A DNA stretch of 56,720 nucleotides from a virus. Positions 1 to 7,361 of the stretch are shown one piece after another. A model generated the notes under the pieces. The model did not search any database, was not told the origin of the DNA, and worked only from the letters and a program-made list of their open reading frames with translations. Both the position numbers and the translations under genes were made by a program. Positions within the stretch are counted from its first letter, which is position 1. Every line of letters starts with the position of its first letter. The stretch lies in the IMG/VR virus record IMGVR_UViG_3300045911_000181, positions 1-56,720 of that record; one strand, 5' to 3'.

Positions 1-79
1 GGAAACAGGCAAAGTGGGCGAACCCACGTTTGCTCAGTGTGCCGGGACCGCCCAATTCGTAAACCACATGGTAGCTCAT
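1..79 (-). CDS. Hypothetical protein, N-terminal fragment
   Basis: Reads leftward from an ATG at 79-77 and runs off the window edge; about 26 residues are visible, beginning MSYHVVYELGGPGTL. No family is recognisable. The start is supported by a strong promoter just upstream (-35 at 114-109, -10 at 91-86) whose -10 box lies six bases before the ATG, so the message is probably leaderless. A GGAG lies between the -10 and the ATG but is too close to the predicted transcription start to act as a normal ribosome binding site. Confidence 0.55.
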   Translation of the reverse strand, partial: MSYHVVYELGGPGTLSKRGFAHFACF

Positions 80-85
80 GACTCC

Positions 86-114
86 ATCATACCGGAGCAC
101 GACCTATATGTCAA
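86..114 (-). promoter_or_regulatory. Sigma70-like promoter, TTGACATATAGGTC family
   Basis: On the minus strand TTGACA (114-109) and TATGAT (91-86) are separated by 17 bases. The bases after the -35, TATAGGTC, recur at other promoters in this window. The next ATG (79) begins six bases past the -10 box. The -35 overlaps the stop codon of the gene at 111-344. Confidence 0.8.
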
Positions 115-344
115 CCCCCATTTTGGCTGTTGGTGTCGAACTTGATGCCGATGAGAACTTCGATGCTTTCAATCTTGTGCTTGATGGTTTGAAGCTGTGT
201 CGCCAAGGACTCAGCATCCATCTTCGTCCACATTCGACGTAACAGCCGAAACTGTTTGTCAATGTCGGTGAATAGTTGATCTGCGACTACTCGATTTTCT
301 TCAACGATGTTCAGAAACTTGTTGTGGTCAAGCGGCATTAGCAT
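111..344 (-). CDS. Small helical hypothetical protein
   Basis: About 77 residues, starting MLMPLDHNKFLNIVEENR. The ATG at 344 has GAGG four bases upstream; an ATG two codons later is also possible. The sequence is charged and predicted helical with heptad-like hydrophobics (KMDAESLATQLQTIKHKIES), suggesting a coiled coil. Its start overlaps the 3' end of the nucleotidyltransferase gene, so the two are probably co-transcribed and translationally coupled. No function can be assigned. Confidence 0.6.
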   Translation of the reverse strand: MLMPLDHNKFLNIVEENRVVADQLFTDIDKQFRLLRRMWTKMDAESLATQLQTIKHKIESIEVLIGIKFDTNSQNGG

Positions 345-1104
345 CAATCCTCAAATGCTTCCTCAGAATGTAGCGGGCCAGATCCCGGATCGCTTGCTTG
401 TCAGGTTCGTCCGGGAGAGAACTAGCCGCCGCTGCCTCTTTAGATGCTTCCAAGAGCCGCAAGATTTCGGCGCGGCCTTGTTCATATGTCCACGCGCCTT
501 CGCGAATGGCCTTCAGTTCCTCAGCATCAATGCCGCGCCGGTCAACCAACAGCGCCGCCCCGTTGCATGAGAAGAACTCCCCGATCATACGCGCAAGGCG
601 GACGGCATGATACATGTACTTCGTATCGAACCCGAACTTGTCGCGGATGGCTTTGCGCTTGGCACCCATCCGGCCCGTCGCCGGGTTGTCAACTCCCATC
701 TTCTCAAGCTGACGGAAAGCATATCCAGCGAAGCTGTCAATGGCCCTCTTCGAGTTGAAAAGATGACGGTTGTCAATGAGTACCTGACCCAACGGGTCAA
801 CATACTCATAGTTGCTCACCCACAAAAGCGGGATCACATTCGGATTGAAATTCTGGCAAAGCCGCATGAATTTGGTGAGTTCATACGACGTTTCTTCGGA
901 CAGCAAATTGCCATCCTCATCCTTCTCTTTTTTCTCCATCGTGCCTTGCGATCCGAACCAGTCGAGTGACAGGTACACTTGATCGGACGCGGCGACGACT
1001 TCCATGAAATCTGTGTCAGATTCCGGCGTCGATGTGCCATAGGCATGGCTTCCGACTTGCGCTCTGAGTAGGGTCTTTTCTGGAATTAGCGGTGGAACTT
1101 GCAT
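328..1104 (-). CDS. RlaP-like predicted nucleotidyltransferase
   Basis: A 258-residue protein of the polymerase-beta-fold nucleotidyltransferase superfamily (PF10127/RlaP type). The N-terminus carries the GS motif and metal-binding acidic pair: GSHAYGT then ESDTDF about nine residues on (near residues 19-33). The rest is helical, with KRKAIRDKFGFDTKYMYHAVR typical of the family. RlaP-type enzymes are linked to RNA repair, and a Ro60 protein is encoded 4.5 kb away. A TTG start 30 bases upstream is possible, but the ATG at 1104 is favoured because the divergent dut gene starts at 1142. Family assignment is good; the substrate is unknown. Confidence 0.8.
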   Translation of the reverse strand: MQVPPLIPEKTLLRAQVGSHAYGTSTPESDTDFMEVVAASDQVYLSLDWFGSQGTMEKKEKDEDGNLLSEETSYELTKFMRLCQNFNPNVIPLLWVSNYEYVDPLGQVLIDNRHLFNSKRAIDSFAGYAFRQLEKMGVDNPATGRMGAKRKAIRDKFGFDTKYMYHAVRLARMIGEFFSCNGAALLVDRRGIDAEELKAIREGAWTYEQGRAEILRLLEASKEAAAASSLPDEPDKQAIRDLARYILRKHLRIDANAA

Positions 1105-1141
1105 GGGAATATCGGAACAGGTCCGTATAAACAATCATCAC

Positions 1142-1651
1142 ATGGCAAAGAAAACGCAACTTTCCTTTTTCAAGGTCAATCCCAACGCCGAACCGCCCGC
1201 CTACGGCACGCAGGATTCCGCATGCTTCGATTTCAAGGCTTGCCTCATCGGGGAACGAGTTCGAGGATTCGACCGCAACAACAAAGAGTTCGTCACGCCG
1301 CTGAGCGACAAGATCGTCATCAATCCCGGTGAACGTGTTCTTGTTCCCACCGGCCTGATTCTTGACATCCCCGAAGGATATTCCGTCCGGCTCCATGCCC
1401 GCTCCGGTTTGAGCCTGAAGCAAGGTCTGGTGTTAGCGAATGCTGAAGGTGTCATCGACAGCGACTATGTTGATCCCACCTACATCATGATGTCCAATAT
1501 CTCCACTGTCATGGCAACCATCAAACACGGCGACCGCATCGCCCAAGGTGAACTGGTCCCTGTGTACCCGGCTGACTTCAAAGAACTCAAGCAAGCACCC
1601 GGCAAGAAAACGGATCGTCAAGGCGGTCTTGGATCAACAGGAGTGAAGTAG
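1142..1651 (+). CDS. dut: dUTP diphosphatase (dUTPase)
   Basis: Hydrolyses dUTP to dUMP and pyrophosphate, keeping uracil out of phage DNA and feeding thymidylate synthesis (a ThyX is encoded at 50.7 kb). All five trimeric dUTPase motifs are visible in order: QDSACFD, HARSGLSLKQG, ANAEGVIDSDY, GDRIAQGEL and the C-terminal arm RQGGLGSTG. At 169 residues it is a little longer than the usual 150, owing to an insertion after motif 1. The start MAKKTQLSFF at 1142 is chosen over an in-frame ATG at 1103, because family homology begins at the former and the latter would overlap the divergent gene. Confidence 0.95.
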   Translation: MAKKTQLSFFKVNPNAEPPAYGTQDSACFDFKACLIGERVRGFDRNNKEFVTPLSDKIVINPGERVLVPTGLILDIPEGYSVRLHARSGLSLKQGLVLANAEGVIDSDYVDPTYIMMSNISTVMATIKHGDRIAQGELVPVYPADFKELKQAPGKKTDRQGGLGSTGVK

Positions 1652-1924
1652 ATGAAGACCTTGAAGCGCGGCGCGACAAGACAAGAAGTCTTTGCAGCCA
1701 TCGATTCCGAACGCGAATATCAAACGAAGCTGAAACGGAACAAAGTCAAACGGCAAACACAGATGGAACACCTTGCCATCATTCGCCGGATTTGTCGCGA
1801 TTTGGAAGATGCATGGTATGACACTGCCGGTCAACCGCCATTAGACTACATGCGGAAAATCGCAGGAGTGGCTGTGCGCTGTATGGAAGAACATGGCGCT
1901 CCACACCGGCAACTTGACATATAA
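1652..1924 (+). CDS. Small phage protein of the 'RKIAGVAVRCMEEHGAP' type
   Basis: Ninety residues, directly following the dut stop codon. The pattern ER-YQ near residue 21 and the C-terminal YMRKIAGVAVRCMEEHGAP match, from memory, a widespread family of short phage proteins often found near nucleotide-metabolism genes; its biochemical role is not established. The N-terminal half is basic and helical. It is very likely co-transcribed with dut. The promoter for the next gene lies inside its last codons. Confidence 0.7.
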   Translation: MKTLKRGATRQEVFAAIDSEREYQTKLKRNKVKRQTQMEHLAIIRRICRDLEDAWYDTAGQPPLDYMRKIAGVAVRCMEEHGAPHRQLDI

Positions 1925-1942
1925 GTCATTTCGTGCTATAAT
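1914..1942 (+). promoter_or_regulatory. Sigma70-like promoter, TTGACATATAAGTC family
   Basis: TTGACA (1914-1919), 17-base spacer, TATAAT (1937-1942): the best consensus match in the window. The ATG of the next gene begins at 1948, only five bases past the -10, so transcription should start at or next to the start codon. Confidence 0.88.
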
Positions 1943-1947
1943 GAGAA

Positions 1948-2265
1948 ATGCGCCATCTCATACAGCCCAATTCTAGGACGTGCGGGCAAACATGCGTTGC
2001 GATGGCGGCTGGTATTGACATAGAAGCCGCCATCAAGCTGTTTGGACACAAGCACGGCACCAGCACACGAAGCATGGTTCGTGTGTTGCGTCACCTTGGC
2101 TTCAAACCGGCACCATGTCTTCAGCGAATCACTCCCGACCGGCCCGCGCCGAAACGATGCATCTGCAAAATGCGTTTCCGTCGCCGGGATGGTCGCGGGT
2201 GGCGATCCGGCTGGCATTGGGTCCTGATATGGGACGGCAAGCTATACGACCCGCTTTGGTCCTGA
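1948..2265 (+). CDS. Putative papain-like (C39-like) cysteine peptidase
   Basis: A 105-residue protein. Near the N-terminus RTCGQTCVAMAAG resembles the Gln...Cys motif opening a papain-fold peptidase, here in a CGQTC context as in bacteriocin-processing C39 domains. Near the C-terminus SGWHWVLIWDGKLYDP supplies the expected catalytic His and a following Asp. The core is very small, so it could be a minimal peptidase or an inactive relative. The middle is basic (RRRDGRGWR). It is preceded by its own promoter with no room for a leader, consistent with early expression, possibly acting on a host protein. Function is inferred from motifs only. Confidence 0.55.
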   Translation: MRHLIQPNSRTCGQTCVAMAAGIDIEAAIKLFGHKHGTSTRSMVRVLRHLGFKPAPCLQRITPDRPAPKRCICKMRFRRRDGRGWRSGWHWVLIWDGKLYDPLWS

Positions 2266-2319
2266 CTTCCAGCACAAAGTACAGTTCCAACTATCCTCAT
2301 TCTTGGATTTGACCTGTCG

Positions 2320-2325
2320 TACAAT
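2320..2325 (+). promoter_or_regulatory. Possible -10 box before small membrane gene
   Basis: TACAAT lies six bases before the ATG at 2332, the same geometry as the other leaderless promoters. No good -35 is seen at 17 bases; a TTGACC sits only five bases upstream, so the assignment is tentative. Confidence 0.35.
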
Positions 2326-2331
2326 AGAACC

Positions 2332-2538
2332 ATGAAACGCAATTGGGTCCGGGGCGTACAAATCATCTTCCGGGAAAAGACCCTAGCTCAACAGCTTCTT
2401 CTTTTCCTCTTCGGGTACTTCATGTATTGTGTTGCCGAACACATCAGCCAACCTTTCGCAATCATCATGACCATCGGCCTTTTCGGGTTCATCTTCCCGT
2501 GGTTCTTCGGGATTGTAGACGATCTGGAAAGGTCATAA
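2332..2538 (+). CDS. Small membrane protein (two predicted TM helices)
   Basis: Sixty-eight residues. A basic N-terminus (MKRNWVRG) is followed by two hydrophobic stretches, roughly residues 20-38 (LLLFLFGYFMY) and 43-62 (IIMTIGLFGFIFPWFFGIV), and a short acidic tail. Both ends are probably cytoplasmic. The next gene starts five bases after its stop and also encodes a two-helix membrane protein, so they may work together. No family recognised. Confidence 0.6.
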   Translation: MKRNWVRGVQIIFREKTLAQQLLLFLFGYFMYCVAEHISQPFAIIMTIGLFGFIFPWFFGIVDDLERS

Positions 2539-2542
2539 CCCA

Positions 2543-2731
2543 ATGAACTGGAACACCACAAACCTGTGGAAAGCCACCTTCGCGACCATCGGCATTGGTA
2601 TCTTCCTGAACGCAATGCATTGGCCGAAAATCGGTGAGTTCATCGGCATCGTCGGTGGGATCGCGTTCATCATCATGTGTTGCGCCCGGTTCGAAGACGT
2701 GCAAAAATTTTTGGACAAAAACGGCAGATAG
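2543..2731 (+). CDS. Small membrane protein (two predicted TM helices)
   Basis: Sixty-two residues with hydrophobic segments near 11-25 (ATFATIGIGIFL) and 32-48 (FIGIVGGIAFIIM), ending in a charged tail (FEDVQKFLDKNGR). It follows the preceding membrane-protein gene almost directly, suggesting a joint role at the host inner membrane, for example in lysis control or superinfection exclusion; this is conjecture from topology. No homologue recognised. Confidence 0.55.
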   Translation: MNWNTTNLWKATFATIGIGIFLNAMHWPKIGEFIGIVGGIAFIIMCCARFEDVQKFLDKNGR

Positions 2732-2781
2732 CGTCTATATACCTTTTGGATGCCGCATGGCGGGTCCATAGGAGATAGATC

Positions 2782-3213
2782 ATGTTCAATAGCTTAGTGA
2801 CGTTCCCTGCCTCTTCTTCTCAGTGGGGCACCTTCCAGAAAGAAATCTTCGACGCCTTCCGGGACTTCGGTTTCGAGATCATCGGCGGCGATCAGAAGTT
2901 CCCGATCTACAACTGTCGGTACAACGAAGCCAAGGAACTCATCCTTGACTTGGCCGTCGCCGGGTACAGCAAAGAACGCTTGTCCGTCGAACTGGTAGAT
3001 CGCGACACGTTGGTGGTCAAGGGAGAAGGTGACGCCAAAATCTCTTCCGACTTCTTCACCATTCGCAACATCAGCAACAAGAGCTTCACCAAGAGCTTCC
3101 GTCTCTCCCGCGAAGTGGACATCAAGTCCGTCACGCTGGAAAACGGCATTCTCAGTGTGACGATGAGTGTGCTTGGTGAAAAATATAATCGGAAGGTGTT
3201 CAAGCCCGAATAA
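2782..3213 (+). CDS. Hsp20/alpha-crystallin small heat-shock protein
   Basis: A 143-residue ATP-independent holdase. The alpha-crystallin domain spans roughly residues 45-140: it starts PIYNCRYNEAKELILDLAVAG, continues with a beta-rich centre (LVVKGEG) and closes with VTLENGILSVTMSV, the GxLx hallmark. T4-like environmental phages commonly carry such a gene, thought to assist virion assembly. AGGAG precedes the ATG at 2782. It is followed by a strong hairpin and a late promoter for the next unit. Confidence 0.9.
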   Translation: MFNSLVTFPASSSQWGTFQKEIFDAFRDFGFEIIGGDQKFPIYNCRYNEAKELILDLAVAGYSKERLSVELVDRDTLVVKGEGDAKISSDFFTIRNISNKSFTKSFRLSREVDIKSVTLENGILSVTMSVLGEKYNRKVFKPE

Positions 3214-3217
3214 CCCC

Positions 3218-3249
3218 GCGCGGGCGTGCTCACGCGGGTGCGCCCGCGC
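3218..3249 (+). terminator. GC-rich hairpin after hsp20
   Basis: GCGCGGGCG (3218-3226) pairs perfectly with CGCCCGCGC (3241-3249), with possible extra wobble pairs inside the loop. No U-run follows, so it is not a canonical intrinsic terminator; it may stabilise the hsp20 message 3' end or reduce readthrough into the late promoter at 3254. Confidence 0.6.
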
Positions 3250-3253
3250 AACC

Positions 3254-3261
3254 CATAAATA
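3254..3261 (+). promoter_or_regulatory. T4-type late promoter
   Basis: CATAAATA, close to the T4 late consensus TATAAATA recognised by gp55-RNA polymerase. The ATG of the next gene begins at 3268, six bases past the TAAATA element, so the late transcript would be leaderless. Confidence 0.72.
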
Positions 3262-3267
3262 CGTTCG

Positions 3268-3420
3268 ATGCTCAGCTTTCAATCTTTTCTAGCCGAAGTG
3301 TCGAACGCGGAAGCGACCGTCATCAATCTTCTTCGTCTGGCAGATCGCCCCGGAACCCCACACGAAGGGGAAATCGCCTTGGCGCAAGCCAAGAAGCTGG
3401 CCGCTTGCGCGCCAAGATGA
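3268..3420 (+). CDS. Short DUF2786-like protein with capsid-targeting-like N-terminus
   Basis: Fifty residues. It begins MLSFQSFLAEVSNAEA, which resembles the capsid-targeting sequence of T4 internal proteins (MKTYQEFIAE), and continues with RPGTPHEGEIALAQAKKLA, the helical DUF2786 signature also present in the large protein at 3888-5387. It ends abruptly in that helix; the stop overlaps the ATG of the next gene (ATGA). Together they may be one protein split by a frameshift, or two coupled genes. A late promoter directly precedes it. Confidence 0.6.
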   Translation: MLSFQSFLAEVSNAEATVINLLRLADRPGTPHEGEIALAQAKKLAACAPR

Positions 3421-3869
3421 ACGACCAACCGGCACGCCCGTCGTCTTCCAGTGGCGGCTACGATCCGCGCAAGAGTGAAGGCGAAGAAGCTGTCTTCGCT
3501 ATGTGGGAAGCATCCATCCGCGATGCCGACGACCATCACCACGGCTTCCAGTTCGTCAAAGAAGCCCGTCAAGGTTCGGACAAATACCGGATCTACAAGA
3601 GTTCCAAGTACCCCGAATTCGAACTTCGCATCTTCCTCTATCACTTCGAACTGTGGAAGAAAGACGTGGAGATCGCCGCCGGAACCGGCAGTGGCCGTTT
3701 CGGTCCTTTCCGATTGGTCCTCATCATGATGGACTACATCAAACGGATCACGGCATGGGTCGAACAAGTCCGGGACATCGCAGAGAAGGCCGGGTACGTC
3801 GTCTTCAAGGAACCCGCCGGGCACAACGGACTTCCTTCCGGCCTTTGGGTTTCTCTTCAGCTTCGTTGA
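3417..3869 (+). CDS. Hypothetical protein coupled to DUF2786-like fragment
   Basis: About 150 residues, starting MNDQPARPSSSSGGYD at an ATG overlapping the previous stop. The Pro/Ser-rich start looks like a linker rather than a natural N-terminus. The body has aromatic-rich strands (KYRIYKSSKYPEFELRIFLYHFELWKK), a helix and a C-terminal AEKAGYVVFKEPAGHNGLPSGLW segment resembling AEKHGYVLKP in the protein encoded at 3888-5387. The pair at 3268-3869 may thus be a short relative of that protein. Function unknown. Confidence 0.6.
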   Translation: MNDQPARPSSSSGGYDPRKSEGEEAVFAMWEASIRDADDHHHGFQFVKEARQGSDKYRIYKSSKYPEFELRIFLYHFELWKKDVEIAAGTGSGRFGPFRLVLIMMDYIKRITAWVEQVRDIAEKAGYVVFKEPAGHNGLPSGLWVSLQLR

Positions 3870-3887
3870 AGTCTTGAAACGATTTCA

Positions 3888-5387
3888 TCACTCATCCTTC
3901 GGTTCGTTGAATTTGGCCTTGAACTGGTTCAACGCTTTGAGAAGTTCTTCGGCGGTGTGGCCGTCCTTCAGCGTCAATGTGCTGGCACTTCCCATGCCCA
4001 TGTTCCAATGCTTCTGAAGCGACCAGCGGCCCGTTTTCGGGTCCACCACGGCGAAGTACTTGCCTCCCTTACTGCTGAAGTATTCCTTCGTCGGGTCGGG
4101 ACGATCCACCACTTTATCATTCGGACGGAATTCAAACTGGCTCAGCATATTGACGATCTTGTCGAAGCCCATCTCAGCCTTTTTCATCAAGACCGACAAA
4201 GACCGCTCAAGCGATTCCGAATCCTTACCGTGGGATTTGTCACCCAACAACGCCTTGATGTCGTGAGCGGGCCGCATACCGCCGCCAGCGCTATCTTTAC
4301 GGACAAACTCAGCCGTAATCATCCACCAGACTTCATCATCCTTTTTCATTGCGCCGCGCATCTTGTTCGGGCCGAATGTAACGCGGAGCATTTCCACGGT
4401 GTTCGACCAGATGTGCTGATTGCCTTGCTTGTCGAAAGGACGGAATCCGAAACTGGTCAGAACCTTGACCATCTTGTTGATTTCGTCGTGAACCGAGAAC
4501 GCGGCTTCACCACTCTTACGCTTGGTGGTCACCCACTTCTCAAAGGCTTGGGGTCCCTTGTTCTTCTGGTCGAAGCGCTTGGTGTCCAGTTTCCACTTGT
4601 TCGAAACGCTGCCACCCTGACGGGTTTCGTGCCACCATGCGCCATCCGGCCCGACGATCAGCCGGTAGGGGTCACTGACCATTTCCCGGTACGACTCACC
4701 GGTGCTGGCGGGCTTGAGGACGTATCCGTGCTTCTCAGCTACCCGGACAACCGCTTCAGCTTCAGGTGTCAGCTTTTGAGCGTTGTTGTATGCTTTCTGT
4801 TCCTTCTCCCGTTGTTCGGCGTCCCGCTTGACCTTCAAGCCCTTCCAATCCACGGAACGAAGCGCACCGATCAGGTCTTGAGCGTTTGTGCTCTTCGCCA
4901 GCACGTCATCCTTCGAATAGCCGCCGGGACGACCGGTCGGGTCCGCATGAACCAGATACCACATGATCGGGCGTTCCTTCTCACCTTGGATCGGGAGCAC
5001 CACCAAAACAAACGTACCGTCATGTGAGACACCCCACACAACGACTTCCGACCCGAACTGAGCATAGGTGGTGCCGGAACGCATCCGGTCACCCTTCCCG
5101 TTATGCCGCGCGCCGGGCACGTGGCTCATGATGGTATTGATTTCGACGAACAGCCGGTCAGCGGGATGAGTGGATGATGAATTCGACGGTGCCCGGCGAA
5201 CACTCTGTTGTTTCATCATCGAACGGGCAACTTCAAGATCGATGTTGCTCTTCTTCGCAAGGGCGGTGGCTTGTGCCAAAGCAACTTCGCCTTCGTGGCA
5301 CCCGAAACTTGCGCCGAACGAAATTTCCGTATCCCCGGTCAAACTTTCCAAGGTAGACAGTCGCGTAGGGATCGGTCGGTAGTGCAA
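3888..5387 (-). CDS. DUF2786-domain protein with about four related C-terminal modules
   Basis: About 499 residues. Near residues 30-50 lies the DUF2786 signature CHEGEVALAQATALAKK. The remainder seems to hold four modules of about 100 residues, each a helix ending in a GF/GY turn (KHGYVLKP, SFGFRPFDKQ, QFEFRPNDK), a tryptophan-containing beta part and a closing helix (QDLIGALRSVDWK, EELLKALNQFK). The start is uncertain: the frame opens with a TTG at 5387 without a ribosome site, while an overlapping frame from an ATG at 5437 encodes a signal-peptide-like stretch (MTRRQMFALPIVAAIPAFA). A frameshift near 5350 may hide the true N-terminus. Function unknown; possibly virion-associated. Confidence 0.7.
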   Translation of the reverse strand: MHYRPIPTRLSTLESLTGDTEISFGASFGCHEGEVALAQATALAKKSNIDLEVARSMMKQQSVRRAPSNSSSTHPADRLFVEINTIMSHVPGARHNGKGDRMRSGTTYAQFGSEVVVWGVSHDGTFVLVVLPIQGEKERPIMWYLVHADPTGRPGGYSKDDVLAKSTNAQDLIGALRSVDWKGLKVKRDAEQREKEQKAYNNAQKLTPEAEAVVRVAEKHGYVLKPASTGESYREMVSDPYRLIVGPDGAWWHETRQGGSVSNKWKLDTKRFDQKNKGPQAFEKWVTTKRKSGEAAFSVHDEINKMVKVLTSFGFRPFDKQGNQHIWSNTVEMLRVTFGPNKMRGAMKKDDEVWWMITAEFVRKDSAGGGMRPAHDIKALLGDKSHGKDSESLERSLSVLMKKAEMGFDKIVNMLSQFEFRPNDKVVDRPDPTKEYFSSKGGKYFAVVDPKTGRWSLQKHWNMGMGSASTLTLKDGHTAEELLKALNQFKAKFNEPKDE

Positions 5388-5613
5388 AGGCCGGGATCGC
5401 CGCGACGATTGGCAGAGCGAACATTTGCCGTCGTGTCATATTTCTACTTAGGTAAACGTTTCCACCCGGCTTAACGTACCGGGTGATGAGGACTGCCACC
5501 GCGCGTTAGGCAATCCAACGTCGGACTGTTAATGGAATGTCCGCGCACCGATTGATCGATCACTCAATCAACCATCTGAAATCAGTCTATCATGCAAAGG
5601 GAAGACTGAAAAA
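5388..5613 (-). other. Intergenic region between DUF2786 and Ro60 genes
   Basis: Contains the overlapping signal-peptide-like reading frame (ATG at 5437, leftward) and inverted repeats: CACCCGG (5464 region) with CCGGGTG about nine bases on, and CGGAC with GTCCG around 5523-5544. No RNA family is recognised, but because a Ro60 gene lies next to it, this is one place to look for a Y RNA. Confidence 0.35.
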
Positions 5614-5641
5614 CAAAAAGGCCGGACCCGAAGGCCCGGCC
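5614..5641 (-). terminator. Intrinsic terminator after Ro60 gene (UUCG loop)
   Basis: On the minus strand GGCCGGGCC-TTCG-GGTCCGGCC followed by a T-rich tract. The same hairpin occurs at 45075 and 55375 on the plus strand. It ends the leftward unit that contains the Ro60 gene. Confidence 0.93.
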
Positions 5642-5660
5642 AGTTTGGTTCCCCGCCTGA

Positions 5661-7322
5661 TTAGGCGGTAGTGGCTTCCGTTTCGTCTTCCGATCCCGCC
5701 CGGCGGCTGGTGCCACCGCGCATGAAATCGGCCAACAGAACCGGCACGTTGGCGTCGAAACCAACGAAGTCCATCATACCCATATCCTTCGGATCGGCGA
5801 TGGAGAACGGCGTCGCAGCCGTGGCGATGACCGCCAGCTTCGCGTTCGGCTTGTTCCGTTCCTTGCGGTACTTCACAAGCGCTTGCGACGGCTGGATGTT
5901 TCCGGCCCAAGTTTCGCTGTCCGTGATTACCGTGAAACAATCGACGTTCAACTTGTTCTGGATGCCATAGATCATCGGCAAGGAGCAATTCGTACCGCCG
6001 CCAAGATTACGATTCGCCTTCTTCGTTGCCGTTTCCAGCGTATCCTTGGCAGTGATCTTGAGATCGACGAATTGCGTGTCGAACCCACGGATGTCGTAGT
6101 TCTTCTCCGTGCGGATGAAGACCATCGCTTGTGCGGCGGCAATCATCGCATGGGTCAGAGCCGTTCCGTTCCAACTCATCGTCATCGAACCGGACAGATC
6201 GATACCGACCAAGAGGTTCTGACCGGTCGGCTCCACGTTGGCGAAGGTTCCGTAGAACGCATCCATCAACGCATCGACAACCGCCGGAACCACCGGCCAC
6301 GAACCGTTACCGCGCTGACCGTGCCCGGCACCGTAGGCACCGTAGGCCAACAACACCTGAAGCGGGTGTACCCGCGACCGGCGCAAGTATTCGGCATCGC
6401 GCAAACGGCTGGTGACCAGCTTCGACGCATCCGACAGCGGGACCAACAGGCCAGACTTCGACATGTTGCCCAAGTTGCGGATCATGGCCGTCAGCGGCAT
6501 CTTTTGCAAGAGCGCTTCCTGAACCGTCGCGTCGTTGAGGAACTGAGTCGGAATCATCTCCCGCGTCAAACCGTAGTCCGACACGATCTTGATGACTTCC
6601 TTGGCCGAAGTCGCCTTCTTAGCCAACTCAACGCCGTCGATCACACGGGACACATCCGGCTTGTACTCACCCTTGGCCGCGTAACGATAGATCGCGGAGC
6701 GAACTTCGTCTTCCGGCTTCGGGTGAGCCAAACGGAGAATGTCGCGCTGTGCCCATCCCTCACGCTGCTGGTACTTCGCCAACTGGTAGGCCAGATCGCG
6801 CGGCGACTTGACCGCGTACCAGTCCTTCACGGCGCGGGCCAGAACAGCGCCCCAACCGCGAAGCGAAGTCGCGTAGGAAATGAACGAGAACAGATGCGTG
6901 CCCGTGCGCGCGACCACCGGCAACTTCGACGCCGCGTACTGGCGCGTCTCAATGACCGGGGAGTCGGTCGGGGACATGGCAAGTGCCAGCGCAAACAACG
7001 CCGGATCATTCTTCGGTGCCCGGCCCGCGTCGCTGATGCCAGCGATCACATCGACCGTGCGCTTGCCGTCTTCCTTCAAGCACGCAATCACGTTCTTGGC
7101 GTGCTCACGGGTCAGCTTTTCCGCCGATCCACCACTGGCGTAGTAGGCCGGGTTCTCAGACCCAAGGATCAGGAAGCGCTCCAAGAGCGTCCACTTGTCA
7201 ACGGTGAAGACATATCCACCGTGGGCGTTTTGCGCCATTTCATTCTCACGACCCGGAATCGGCTGATTCTGCGGGGTCGTCTTCCGGCTTGCGCCGTGCA
7301 AGCTATAGATGTTCTTTGCCAT
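5661..7322 (-). CDS. Ro60/TROVE-domain RNA-binding protein (Rsr-like)
   Basis: A 553-residue orthologue of Ro60. The HEAT-repeat ring (TROVE) covers about residues 30-360: it opens with a conserved Asn-rich segment (GYVFTVDKWTLLERFLILGSE) and contains helical repeats. A von Willebrand A domain follows with an intact MIDAS, DLSGSM near residue 376, and its partner GGGTNCSLP. Ro60 binds misfolded or damaged RNAs and Y RNAs, and in bacteria couples them to exonucleases. The ATG at 7322 has AAGAGG upstream. It is last in a leftward operon after a macro-domain gene and an unknown gene. No Y RNA was confidently identified. Confidence 0.93.
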   Translation of the reverse strand: MAKNIYSLHGASRKTTPQNQPIPGRENEMAQNAHGGYVFTVDKWTLLERFLILGSENPAYYASGGSAEKLTREHAKNVIACLKEDGKRTVDVIAGISDAGRAPKNDPALFALALAMSPTDSPVIETRQYAASKLPVVARTGTHLFSFISYATSLRGWGAVLARAVKDWYAVKSPRDLAYQLAKYQQREGWAQRDILRLAHPKPEDEVRSAIYRYAAKGEYKPDVSRVIDGVELAKKATSAKEVIKIVSDYGLTREMIPTQFLNDATVQEALLQKMPLTAMIRNLGNMSKSGLLVPLSDASKLVTSRLRDAEYLRRSRVHPLQVLLAYGAYGAGHGQRGNGSWPVVPAVVDALMDAFYGTFANVEPTGQNLLVGIDLSGSMTMSWNGTALTHAMIAAAQAMVFIRTEKNYDIRGFDTQFVDLKITAKDTLETATKKANRNLGGGTNCSLPMIYGIQNKLNVDCFTVITDSETWAGNIQPSQALVKYRKERNKPNAKLAVIATAATPFSIADPKDMGMMDFVGFDANVPVLLADFMRGGTSRRAGSEDETEATTA

Positions 7323-7361
7323 GTTATTGACCTCTTTTCCGCACGAACTACATCGTGTTTA

